Shown in pieces: positions 33,048 through 40,740 of a DNA stretch of 54,786 bases. This DNA is from UBA73 sp964364885. GTDB taxonomy: Archaea; Nanobdellota; Nanobdellia; Pacearchaeales; GW2011-AR1. How positions within the stretch are numbered: position 1 is the first letter of the stretch; each line of letters opens with the position of its first letter. The DNA is taken from the NCBI GenBank assembly GCA_964364885.1, contig CAYIOA010000002.1, forward strand, positions 1-54,786, given 5' to 3'. The translations under genes and the position numbers were made by a program. The notes under the pieces were generated by a model. It was not told the DNA's origin, did not search any database, and worked only from the letters and a program-made list of their open reading frames with translations.

Positions 33048-34379
33048 ATTTTTCTCTATGTCAAATATCTTCTTTGGTATAGGGCTCCCAGAGCCAGATT
33101 TTGATTTTCTGTACTTAAAGAATATTATCAGAATGACTAGAATAACAATTCCAATAATCAAATATCCTGCCCAAGATTTACCGCTGCTCGCTGGCTCTTT
33201 TTCACATTTTCCAATACAGCACAAATTATCAAGACTATTAACTTCCTCTCCAGAGCATATTTCATCTGCGCTGCACTTTACTCCAAGCAGCTCGCTGCAG
33301 TAATACATTTCTTTCCCTCCGGTAGTATTGCTCTTAAAATATTTAGCCCCGCTCTCACTCTCATTTTTAACAGACTTTAATTTTACTAGCAAGTAAGAAC
33401 TGCTGTTCTCTGATTTAGCTGTAACAACCTCTTTCATATCTCCTTCAGCATTTTTCAAGCTCAGATTAAAATACTTCGTTTCATTTGAGTTTATTGTTTC
33501 GTTCTCTCCGGTTAAAATAGAGAAAATATCGTTATTGTACTGAAAAAAAATTCTGTCTATATTTCTTCCTTTGTTTATAATCCCTATTTGATAAACAGGG
33601 AGTTTTCCGCCTTCTATATAATTTATTTCAATTATCTTTGGAAAGAATTCAAATAATAGTTCTTCTTTTTGAATATAAAGTGGTGGAGGCTCTTCGCTCT
33701 CATTTATTTCAATTACAGAATCGTTTGTATTACTTATATTGCCTGGCAAACTTTGATTAGCTCTGGCGTTCAAGCCATAAGAATAATTTCCAAGAATATA
33801 CCCGGGAACATTATATCTCCCAATTTTTATAGGAACAAATTTAGCTCCAGAAACTTTTTCTATGGAGAATTTTAGCTTGTTCTCCCCAGGCTTAAGTTCA
33901 AATTCTCTTGTCTCAGGAAAATCAGAGTTTATTACTTTATTGAAGTCCTCATAAACTGTAGCAGTTATCTCAAAATCTTTATCACTCAGCACAAATCCCG
34001 GCTTTATTGAATAATCTACGCTCTCTCCTTCAACAGAGAAACTCTCTTGGTAGTCCATAACTTTATTTTCCCCATTATCAAAGACAATCATGTCCTCTAT
34101 TGTAAAAGTATAGCTATTCTGGCTATTTGGTGCAATAAACCAGAAATAATACTTATCTCCTAGTTTTTTAATGTCATAATCAAATGCAACATCCACATGT
34201 CCCCTCTTTAACTTAACCTGCTCTTTTGTTATTTGCTCTAGTATAGTTCCTGATAATTCTGCAATAGCAGTTTCTCTCGGAGCATAAATCTCCTTTAAGT
34301 TTGAAGTTACAGAGGAAGCCTTCTCCATATAGGCAAATAACATAATAAAAACGAACAATAAAATAACACTGATTTTCAT
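33039..34379 (-). CDS. Surface protein with Cys-rich stalk
   Basis: A 446-residue protein: signal peptide (about 1-23), ectodomain rich in Asn glycosylation-type sites, then a six-Cys juxtamembrane block at about 358-390 (C-x7-C-x5-C-x11-CC-x3-C), a Ser/Gly linker, one membrane helix (about 402-422) and a short basic tail. The same block occurs in the protein at 34,763. The ectodomain has repeated F-E-L-K and beta-type segments but no fold I recognise. It converges on the gene at 32,535. Confidence 0.75.
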   Translation of the reverse strand: MKISVILLFVFIMLFAYMEKASSVTSNLKEIYAPRETAIAELSGTILEQITKEQVKLKRGHVDVAFDYDIKKLGDKYYFWFIAPNSQNSYTFTIEDMIVFDNGENKVMDYQESFSVEGESVDYSIKPGFVLSDKDFEITATVYEDFNKVINSDFPETREFELKPGENKLKFSIEKVSGAKFVPIKIGRYNVPGYILGNYSYGLNARANQSLPGNISNTNDSVIEINESEEPPPLYIQKEELLFEFFPKIIEINYIEGGKLPVYQIGIINKGRNIDRIFFQYNNDIFSILTGENETINSNETKYFNLSLKNAEGDMKEVVTAKSENSSSYLLVKLKSVKNESESGAKYFKSNTTGGKEMYYCSELLGVKCSADEICSGEEVNSLDNLCCIGKCEKEPASSGKSWAGYLIIGIVILVILIIFFKYRKSKSGSGSPIPKKIFDIEKNLP

Positions 34380-34469
34380 CTCTAAATAAAATCATTTCTT
34401 TATATAAATCCTATCCTCAAAGAAACCCAAACAAAACGAATATAAACCCTCTTTTCTTATGTTGTATAA

Positions 34470-34754
34470 ATGGCTGATATCAATTCATCAGAGTTATTGA
34501 AAGACACAGTCAACCTGTTCCCGCCAGATTTAACTCTTAAACTAACTTCATTGATACATCTGGCAAGAAGCGCAGCAATTTTAGTTTTGATGTATATTTC
34601 ACTGCTTATTATAATAAAAATAGTTCAATTCATAAAAGAGTTTAAACAAGCTAGTTACATAAGAAAAATCTCAAGGAACATAGAAGAGATTAATGAGAAC
34701 CTAAAATCCCTTCTTCCAAAAAAAGGAAAGGGCGAAAAGAAAGAAACTAAATAA
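34470..34754 (+). CDS. Small membrane protein with coiled-coil tail
   Basis: A 94-residue protein with one membrane helix (about 33-53) and a cytosolic tail ISRNIEEINENLKSLL ending in KKGKGEKKETK, predicted to be a basic coiled coil. It lies between two convergent or divergent surface-protein genes. A TATA-like TATAAA at about 34,441 precedes the ATG by about 28 bases. Its build resembles the 55-residue protein at 5,871. Function unknown. Confidence 0.65.
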   Translation: MADINSSELLKDTVNLFPPDLTLKLTSLIHLARSAAILVLMYISLLIIIKIVQFIKEFKQASYIRKISRNIEEINENLKSLLPKKGKGEKKETK

Positions 34755-34762
34755 ATCGCTCG

Positions 34763-36628
34763 TTATCCGCTTATTTTCTTTAATTTCTTAAGTGTTTCTT
34801 CCATTTCTTTTTCTCTCTCGCTAATAGCTCTCCCAGCAGGTCTTGTTACTGGAGCTCTTCTTGCAGGCTGAAATATTCTAGGAGAAAAACTTCCAGGAAG
34901 AGCCCTAGGACTTCCAAGGAGGGGTGGTCCGCCAGGAGGAGGCCTCTGCATAGGCGAGGACTTTGCTTTTCCTCTAAACTTAAACCACCAAACTCTAATC
35001 TTATTTCTAAAAACAATTCCGACTAAAACAAGAATTATCAGAATTATCAGAACAATAATAATAATCCTTAAGTTTCCGCTGGATTTAGTCTGCTCTCCGT
35101 CTCCCCCGCTCCCTTCTCCAGGCTCACTTTCTTTTTCTTCCAGCTCGCAAGCTCCTAAACAGCATTCTCCATCAGATGAAGAAACAGTTCCAATAGAGCA
35201 TTTCTCATTGCTTCTGCACACCTGCCCAACAAGTTCAGCGCAGCTATTGCTTATTTCAACAACTTCTTTTGTGCAGCACTTCTCTGCAAAACTAGCGCAA
35301 GCATATCTATCCTCAGGCAGTACATCTCCTCCAGAATCAAGGCACGCAACTAAATTTGGCGCGCAATAATATCCTTCAATCTCGCAATCAGTCAAAATTG
35401 TCGGATCATATATGCCAGGAACATCTCCCCCGCTAATATTCCCATCAGAAACATTAGGAGGATTATCATCTATTGGTTTTGGACCTGGAACTTCATCATC
35501 TCCATCATCGCCTTGCTCACTAGCTCTCAACCATCTAGCTGAATAAATAATAAAAGCTGTATCTCTTATGTTGTTGCTGTTCCAGCATCCGCTTTCCAAT
35601 TGCTGGTCAAACAAATAAGACAAACTATCTTCTGCGCCAGAGGCTTTTCCTCCTCCCAAACCGATCAAACCAAGACTTGTATCATAATATTTATTATAGG
35701 GTGTGTTTGGCATTTCCCAGAACCCTCCAAGTTTTCTGCTTTGAAGTATATCTGTATAATGTTCCAGTCCTTTCCTGCCGCCTATTATATGCCTTAAAAA
35801 TGCGCTCGGAAAGAATTTTTCATTATCAGACGCAAAAGCAAGAAGATATGGAATGTAAATATCAATTTTTTTTCCTTGTGCATACAAAGCAGTTGTTGCC
35901 CACAGGCTCGCTTCATAGTCGCACGAACTTCCCTCTTTAAAGCACTTGGCGCTTATTTTCTGGTTGGTTCTCCCTTTTGCAGCAGACCCGCTTGTTTTAG
36001 CAGAAACATAAATTGTCCCTCCAGAATCTTTCTCATATAAAAAATTCGTCTTAAAATCTTTATCACACGAAACCACATATTCTTTATCGACACAATCAGG
36101 CTTTATTATAAGCCAATATCCTGAAGGGCTAATCTCAAGACAGCTTCCAGCATCTCCGTTCAGTTTCATATCCTGGCCAATAGAGATAGTTCTCTCAGAA
36201 TCTCCATAAAAAATACTGCATTGTGCCTGCTCGTTTTTATCAATCGTTATCTGCAAGTACCATCTCAATTCATTTGTAGTTCCATTTTTCGTATAAAGCC
36301 AGTCAATTGATTTATCAGTATTATTTCCAAGTTTTTTATAAGCGAGAATAGCCTGGGAAGTTTCTTTGATTTTACATCCAGCTTTAGGCCAGCATCCATC
36401 ATTCGCGCTCTTTTGCAATTCTATTGTATCACTAACCTTTTTATTTGGAACTCCTGCCAGAGCAGAGAAACTTGCTTCTTCCAAAGACAAAGAGGAGCTT
36501 TCATTTACTCTTTTATCCAAGCACACTAACGCTCTATTGATATTTTCTGCTTCATTCTCCTGTGCATAAACACCAAAAAGTCCTGCAAACAGTAAAATAA
36601 TAAAACCTAATATAATCCTCTTTTTCAT
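34763..36628 (-). CDS. Large surface protein with toroid-like repeats and Cys-rich stalk
   Basis: A 621-residue protein with a signal peptide (about 1-22), an ectodomain with helical repeats bearing motifs GCWPKAGCKIKETSQAILAY and SGCWNSNNIRDTAFIIYSARWL, which recall the alpha/alpha-toroid fold of squalene-cyclase/prenyltransferase relatives, then two Cys-rich blocks (the second matching the six-Cys block of the protein at 33,039), an acidic linker, a membrane helix (about 523-543) and an unusual cytosolic tail rich in Pro, Arg and Gly. No QW or DXDD catalytic motif is clear, so an enzymatic role is not supported. The start at 36628 gives a normal signal peptide. Confidence 0.75.
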   Translation of the reverse strand: MKKRIILGFIILLFAGLFGVYAQENEAENINRALVCLDKRVNESSSLSLEEASFSALAGVPNKKVSDTIELQKSANDGCWPKAGCKIKETSQAILAYKKLGNNTDKSIDWLYTKNGTTNELRWYLQITIDKNEQAQCSIFYGDSERTISIGQDMKLNGDAGSCLEISPSGYWLIIKPDCVDKEYVVSCDKDFKTNFLYEKDSGGTIYVSAKTSGSAAKGRTNQKISAKCFKEGSSCDYEASLWATTALYAQGKKIDIYIPYLLAFASDNEKFFPSAFLRHIIGGRKGLEHYTDILQSRKLGGFWEMPNTPYNKYYDTSLGLIGLGGGKASGAEDSLSYLFDQQLESGCWNSNNIRDTAFIIYSARWLRASEQGDDGDDEVPGPKPIDDNPPNVSDGNISGGDVPGIYDPTILTDCEIEGYYCAPNLVACLDSGGDVLPEDRYACASFAEKCCTKEVVEISNSCAELVGQVCRSNEKCSIGTVSSSDGECCLGACELEEKESEPGEGSGGDGEQTKSSGNLRIIIIVLIILIILVLVGIVFRNKIRVWWFKFRGKAKSSPMQRPPPGGPPLLGSPRALPGSFSPRIFQPARRAPVTRPAGRAISEREKEMEETLKKLKKISG

Positions 36629-36663
36629 ATTATTCAAATGCAATACATATTTAAAAATGTTCT

Positions 36664-38208
36664 CTAGACTATGCGTTTCAAATTTCTCTTAACATCCACC
36701 AATGGATTTTTCGTATCTGGTTTCTTGTCAATCAATCCCAAATCTCGATAAAAGCCGTCATTATCATAATTCGGCGGCAGAATCTTTCTCTTTTGTTTCA
36801 AATGCCATTCAATCTGGCTTCTAATGTACCCTTCTTTCAGAGGAGGCTTATTTTTTTCATTCCACTCTCTAATTCTTTTATTGATTTTATCAGGAGAAAA
36901 ACCCAGATTTCTAAGAAAGGTTATTAATACAAAAAGCCCGCGTTTTTTTCCATCCTCCAAACCATTTAGCAATTTTTTAATAGGTTCTGGAAAAAAACTT
37001 TCATCAACATCATCAAATTTCAACTCTTCATACTTATAATCTTCATATCTTTTTTTCTCAATTTTATCCTCCCGAATATCAACTAGCTTTTTCCATTCAA
37101 CAGCGCTGTTTAAAATCCTGCTTCCCTCTCCAGGATAATTATCTGGCAGAAAATCTTTAATAGCTACTCTAAGAGGATCCGCATGTTTTATCTCAAATTT
37201 GTTTAGTTCATTTTTACTTAAAACAACACTTGCCAAGGCAGTTTTTTCATGCAGAGAATAGGGCATTCTAAACAAATGTCTTGGTGCAACTAAAACCAGG
37301 TCTAAAGATGCAATTTCTTCAGCGTCAATACCCATAACTTTCTCAAAATTTTCAGGATGCCTTTCATAATCCAATTGAAAATTTTTATTATCAGGATCCT
37401 TGCAGTTTTCACAATAATAGTATTCCCGGCTGTCTTCATCATTCAGAATCCCTGCACATGAGGAATTCAGGCATTTCAATCTTCTCTTAGATGTCTTACT
37501 GTCTTTTTTTTCAACTTTCATTCCGCAGACATTACAAACCAAATTAACAATAATTCCATTGATTGCCTTTTTCCCGCAATTTTTACAATAAAATCCAGAA
37601 ATATCTTTTTTAGTCAGTCTAGTCCTTCTTAAAATATCATCCTCACTTAGAATCTTTCCAATCTCTTTATTATAATCTTTCTTTATATAATTCATCAAGT
37701 ACTCTGAAATAGCCCTCGCCCATTCAGGAAACATTTCTTTTGTTTTATAACCTTCATATTCCTCAAGAAAAGCTTTTCCTGAGACAATAATATGGAATCC
37801 CTTGCTTCCCGAGAACTTTACGCCATACCTCTTAATTCCATGCTGCTCAAGAGCCTCAATAATCAAGCGAGTAGCAATCTTCGAGCAGTCAAGAAATGGA
37901 GAATCCACATCAATCAGCAGATCCCAGGATTTTCTTAAGCTATTAGATTCGCCGACTGTCATCTCAGAATCTAGCTTGAATACATCCTCCCATAATTCTT
38001 CAGAAGCATGAAAAGAAGTTGCTCCTTTTCTCACAAGTCCAATCACATCAGACTCATATTGAATACTATCTGGCCTTTTCCCAAACTGCTCAAAATACCT
38101 CGGCACAACCTCCCTGTTTTTAGAAAAATCAACAATACTCTCTTGTAGTTTCTTATTTGAATAATACAAATTAGTTATTGCTCTAATCCTCTTTTCCTTT
38201 TCTTCCAT
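36664..38208 (-). CDS. priSL: Single-chain DNA primase (PriS-PriL-like fusion)
   Basis: A 514-residue primase that makes the first primers for replication. PriS part: LIDVDSP with D100 and D102 as metal-binding carboxylates, and SGSKGFH at 133-139 for nucleotide binding. Inserted zinc ribbons: C208/C211/C225/C228 and C246/C251/C266/C269. The C-terminal part (about 405-495) resembles the PriL C-terminal domain (LLNGLEDGKKRG, FLRNLGFSPDKI, ILPPNYDNDGFYRDLGL), fused after a linker. No Cys occurs after residue 269, so the 4Fe-4S ligands of PriL are absent. Fused primases are known in Nanoarchaeum-type lineages. The gene is divergent from PCNA. Confidence 0.88.
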   Translation of the reverse strand: MEEKEKRIRAITNLYYSNKKLQESIVDFSKNREVVPRYFEQFGKRPDSIQYESDVIGLVRKGATSFHASEELWEDVFKLDSEMTVGESNSLRKSWDLLIDVDSPFLDCSKIATRLIIEALEQHGIKRYGVKFSGSKGFHIIVSGKAFLEEYEGYKTKEMFPEWARAISEYLMNYIKKDYNKEIGKILSEDDILRRTRLTKKDISGFYCKNCGKKAINGIIVNLVCNVCGMKVEKKDSKTSKRRLKCLNSSCAGILNDEDSREYYYCENCKDPDNKNFQLDYERHPENFEKVMGIDAEEIASLDLVLVAPRHLFRMPYSLHEKTALASVVLSKNELNKFEIKHADPLRVAIKDFLPDNYPGEGSRILNSAVEWKKLVDIREDKIEKKRYEDYKYEELKFDDVDESFFPEPIKKLLNGLEDGKKRGLFVLITFLRNLGFSPDKINKRIREWNEKNKPPLKEGYIRSQIEWHLKQKRKILPPNYDNDGFYRDLGLIDKKPDTKNPLVDVKRNLKRIV

Positions 38209-38280
38209 ATTCTATAAAAGTAGAATTCTTTATATGGTTTATTATACACCAGGCGAACATATATCCAAGGTATACAAATC

Positions 38281-38287
38281 TTTAAAA
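38281..38287 (+). promoter_or_regulatory. TATA box of the PCNA gene
   Basis: TTTAAAA is centred 26 bases before the ATG at 38310 in the divergent gap between primase and PCNA. Confidence 0.55.
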
Positions 38288-38309
38288 GTTAAAACATCCG
38301 TCTAAGAAA

Positions 38310-39038
38310 ATGTTGTTAAAACTAGAGAACCCAAGAATCTTTTCAGATATAATAACCATTATTTCAGAGCTAGTTACAGAAGTAAGAATAAAAGTTGTTT
38401 CTGATGGCATAAGTCTGACAGCTATAGATCCTGCGAATGTAGCAATGGTTTATTTTAAAATACCCTCTGCTCTTTTTTCAGAGTTTAATCTTGATAAAGA
38501 GGAAGAGTTAGGAGTTAACTTAGACAGTTTAAAAGCGGTTTTAAGAAGATGCAAGCCAGGCACTTCTCTAACTTTAGAGAGAAAGGAGAACACCCTCCGC
38601 CTGGGAGTCTACGACAGAATAAGGAGAGACTTCTCTTTAGCTTTAATTGAGATAGATGCAGAAGAAAAGCCTCTTCCACAATGGGAATTCAACTCAGTTA
38701 TTCACATGAATTCAGAGTCCCTGCTTGAAGTAATAGAAGACTGTGCAGTTGTTTCAGATGCATGCACATTTATCGCTGAGCCGAATAAATTTGTTGCAGA
38801 AGCACATGGACTAAATTCAGCAAGTATAGAATTCTCTTCAGATGAAATTGAAATACACTCCGGAAATAGTTCTGCCCGCTATTCCTTGGAGTATTTGGCA
38901 AAATTCGCAAAGGGAGCCAAGATCTCTTCAAGAGCAACTTTAAGCTTTTCAGATAGTCATCCTCTGAGGTTAGACTTCCATACCGGCCAAGTCGTGCTTT
39001 CTTTTGTTCTCGCGCCGCGAATCGAGCAGGAAGATTAA
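38310..39038 (+). CDS. pcn: Sliding clamp PCNA
   Basis: A 242-residue homotrimeric clamp that tethers polymerase and other factors to DNA. Typical archaeal PCNA segments: SELVTEVRIKVVSDGISLTAID, LDSLKAVLRRC, LTLERKENTLRLG in the first domain, and SDACTFIAEPNKFVAEAHG with YSLEYLAKFAKGAKI in the second, ending near LAPRIEQED. Length fits a single complete clamp subunit. It is transcribed away from the primase gene and only one clamp gene is seen. Confidence 0.96.
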   Translation: MLLKLENPRIFSDIITIISELVTEVRIKVVSDGISLTAIDPANVAMVYFKIPSALFSEFNLDKEEELGVNLDSLKAVLRRCKPGTSLTLERKENTLRLGVYDRIRRDFSLALIEIDAEEKPLPQWEFNSVIHMNSESLLEVIEDCAVVSDACTFIAEPNKFVAEAHGLNSASIEFSSDEIEIHSGNSSARYSLEYLAKFAKGAKISSRATLSFSDSHPLRLDFHTGQVVLSFVLAPRIEQED

Positions 39039-39074
39039 GATTATATACAAATATCTCAGACACCAGGATAAAAC

Positions 39075-39278
39075 ATGGTAGAAGAAGATCTAGAAGAAAA
39101 AACAAAAAGAGTAGAAAAAGGAGAAGTAATATCTTCAGGGAAGTACACGGGGCAGGTAAGTTCAGGATTCTATTGCGATGTCTGCAGGGAACCAATACCT
39201 AAAAGGAGAATAGGTCGATGGGCCAATTCCAGCTATTGTAGCAAGGAATGCCGAGACAAGGATGATATTTGTATTTAA
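39075..39278 (+). CDS. Small zinc-finger protein
   Basis: A 67-residue protein with FYCDVCREPIPKRRIG, CSKECRDK: a C-x2-C ... C-x3-C zinc-binding pattern of the treble-clef kind seen in small archaeal regulators and ribosome-linked factors. The N-terminal part is acidic then basic (EEDLEEKTKRVEKGEV). It follows PCNA by 36 bases. A TATA-like TTATATAC lies at about 39,043. A candidate structured RNA begins four bases after its stop. Confidence 0.7.
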   Translation: MVEEDLEEKTKRVEKGEVISSGKYTGQVSSGFYCDVCREPIPKRRIGRWANSSYCSKECRDKDDICI

Positions 39279-39281
39279 CAT

Positions 39282-39362
39282 CAGTGGTGATGTCTAATCT
39301 TCGGTTGTTTTAACCATTTCTTGCTCTCCTGTCGCTTTCGGCTGGTGTTTGATTATCCACTG
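39282..39362 (+). other. Candidate structured RNA or 3' UTR element
   Basis: Two helices can be drawn in the 117-base gap: CAGTGG (39282-39287) with CCACTG (39357-39362), then TAATC (39295-39299) with GATTA (39351-39355), separated by an internal loop of seven bases on one side and one on the other. An inner hairpin GGTT/AACC occupies 39303-39315. A GTGATGT stretch in the internal loop recalls a box C motif, but no box D (CTGA) is placed correctly, so I do not call a C/D RNA. Confidence 0.45.
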
Positions 39363-39365
39363 CAA

Positions 39366-39375
39366 GTTTAAATAA
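39366..39375 (+). promoter_or_regulatory. TATA box of the PD-(D/E)xK nuclease gene
   Basis: AGTTTAAATA is centred about 25-26 bases before the ATG at 39396, matching leaderless spacing. Confidence 0.5.
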
Positions 39376-39395
39376 TCAGAGAACAATAGAGATTA

Positions 39396-39755
39396 ATGGA
39401 TAAAAGAGGGCAATTTGGTTTTAATTCAATAAGAATTCCCCCTGTCAAATTAAGACCTATAAAGTTTAGCAATCCTCTAATAAGAAAAAACATTAAGGAG
39501 AAAGGCAGGGCTTTCGAGTTAAAAGTTAGAAAAGCATTAAGAGCTAAGGGATATACTGTTTCTAAAGCGAAATCAAGGCACTATGACTGGTTAGCAAAGA
39601 AAGGAAACAAAACTTATCTTGTTGAATGTAAATGCACAACTGCCAGACCTTCGTTACACCAAGTAAGACTTCTTGTTAAATCAGTAAAAGGAAAACAACC
39701 CTATATTCTTGCAACAAAAACAAATACTGGTAGAATTAAATTAGATTTTTATTAA
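39396..39755 (+). CDS. PD-(D/E)xK nuclease-like protein (Hjc-type fold)
   Basis: A 119-residue protein with the restriction-endonuclease core: E41 in KGRAFELKVRKAL, D64 in HYDWLAK and E77-x-K79 in LVECKC, followed by a conserved Gln-containing helix (HQVRLLV). This arrangement is that of archaeal Holliday-junction resolvases and related small nucleases, but the short length and odd N-terminus (KRGQFGFNSIRIPP) make the substrate uncertain. DNA recombination or repair is the likeliest role, in keeping with PCNA and primase nearby. Confidence 0.75.
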   Translation: MDKRGQFGFNSIRIPPVKLRPIKFSNPLIRKNIKEKGRAFELKVRKALRAKGYTVSKAKSRHYDWLAKKGNKTYLVECKCTTARPSLHQVRLLVKSVKGKQPYILATKTNTGRIKLDFY

Positions 39756-39921
39756 ATATTCCAAGTCCTTTCTTTTGCGGTAATTTCTTTATATATAATA
39801 TTTGAAGAAATTAGTTTATACTAAATATTAGCGTCACAATACACAGTACATAAATGCTATAATTCTAAAATATACTATTTAGAAGACAAATTCCTTTTAA
39901 GTCGTGAAAAAGGTAAGATTT

Positions 39922-40146
39922 ATGGAAGACTTTTTTATTTGGGTTTCTATATGGGCTGTTTTAATTTTAGCCATCTGGGTTATAATTGGGATGTTATGGA
40001 GATTTATAAGAAATTTTTTTCATAATAATTATTCCTTTTTCGATATATCTTTTATCCTATCTTATTTTATCCAACAATTTATTCTTATTCTTCTTTTACA
40101 ATATAATCCGCAAAGAATAGTTTTATGGGTTGGTTTATTGCTCTGA
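39922..40146 (+). CDS. Small membrane protein, unknown
   Basis: From ATG 39922 (preceded by AAGGTAAG) the frame encodes about 74 residues with two hydrophobic helices (FIWVSIWAVLILAIWVIIG and FILSYFIQQFILILLLQY). A GTG 18 bases earlier is also in frame. The next gene begins 22 bases before its end in another frame. It lies in a very A/T-rich pocket of small ORFs and has no recognisable family. A frameshift joining it to the next frame cannot be excluded. Confidence 0.5.
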   Translation: MEDFFIWVSIWAVLILAIWVIIGMLWRFIRNFFHNNYSFFDISFILSYFIQQFILILLLQYNPQRIVLWVGLLL

Positions 40147-40352
40147 TAGTTGTGACAACAGCAGCATTACAAAAGTTGACTATGGACAGTAGAGATAGAG
40201 AGCTTAGAGATTTATATACTATCGAAAGACATATAAAAGAGGAAACTGAAGGATTTAACTACTCTCTTCTTGAAGAAAACGAAGGGCTAAAAAAACAAAT
40301 AAAAAAACTTTCTGATTATATAATAAAAAATAATATCAAGTTAAAGAAGTAG
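40125..40352 (+). CDS. Small membrane-anchored coiled-coil protein
   Basis: A 75-residue protein with an N-terminal helix (MGWFIALIVVTTAALQKL) and a charged tail RDRELRDLYTIERHIKEE and NEGLKKQIKKLSDYI predicted as a coiled coil. Its start overlaps the previous frame by 22 bases, so the two are probably translated together. The tail overlaps a minus-strand gene by 12 bases. Unknown function. Confidence 0.5.
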   Translation: MGWFIALIVVTTAALQKLTMDSRDRELRDLYTIERHIKEETEGFNYSLLEENEGLKKQIKKLSDYIIKNNIKLKK

Positions 40353-40511
40353 AGATATTCTTCTCTCAACTTCCTTGCTTTTCTTTTTCATTCTTTTCAA
40401 CTGTTCTTTTATATGTTCGTTATTGACATCACTTTTCTTAATCAACAACTCGCTTTGTTTTAGCAACTCCTCAACGCTTAACTCAGAATTAATTTGAATT
40501 TGTTTTGCCAT
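40341..40511 (-). CDS. 56-residue charged helical protein
   Basis: The reverse strand from ATG 40511 to TAA 40341-40343 encodes MAKQIQINSELSVEELLKQS and a strongly basic tail KRMKKKSKEVERR. It looks wholly helical, with Leu repeats that would support a coiled coil. It is convergent with the 75-residue gene and ends inside it. No ribosome-binding site is clear, so its status as a gene is moderate. Confidence 0.5.
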   Translation of the reverse strand: MAKQIQINSELSVEELLKQSELLIKKSDVNNEHIKEQLKRMKKKSKEVERRISLLL

Positions 40512-40644
40512 TTTCTTCTTACTATTTTTATCTATATAACTATATGTACTTATATTTATATATTTTGGATGTATTTTTAACTATTTCAACAATCTAAAGT
40601 TCAATGACAAAACATCTTTTAATCAAAAACAAACCACAAAAACC

Positions 40645-40652
40645 TTTAAAAA
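40645..40652 (+). promoter_or_regulatory. Likely TATA box of the ribosomal super-operon
   Basis: CCTTTAAAAACCC places TTTAAAAA about 95 bases before the L3 start, with the preceding A/C-rich bases resembling a BRE. A transcription start near 40,675 would leave a leader of about 65 bases carrying a hairpin. Other A/T-rich boxes upstream (40,550-40,570) are possible. Confidence 0.45.
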
Positions 40653-40704
40653 CCCAAAAAACACTTTCTTCTAAGAATCTAATAGAATAATCACGTAAAT
40701 AAAC

Positions 40705-40722
40705 AAAGTGGAGTTGCACTTT
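40705..40722 (+). promoter_or_regulatory. Leader hairpin before the L3 gene
   Basis: AAAGTG (40705-40710) pairs perfectly with CACTTT (40717-40722) across a GAGTTG loop, ending 18 bases before the L3 start codon. The position suits feedback control by a ribosomal protein, but no specific protein-binding motif is recognised. Confidence 0.4.
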
Positions 40723-40740
40723 ACTCAATGATAATAAGAA

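Noticed and set aside
34763..36628. Squalene cyclase or prenyltransferase
   Set aside because: Only helix-turn motifs resemble the fold; no DXDD or other catalytic signature is seen and the protein is secreted.
39282..39362. Box C/D guide RNA
   Set aside because: A box-C-like GTGATGT is present but no box D (CTGA) in a matching place and no second C'/D' pair.
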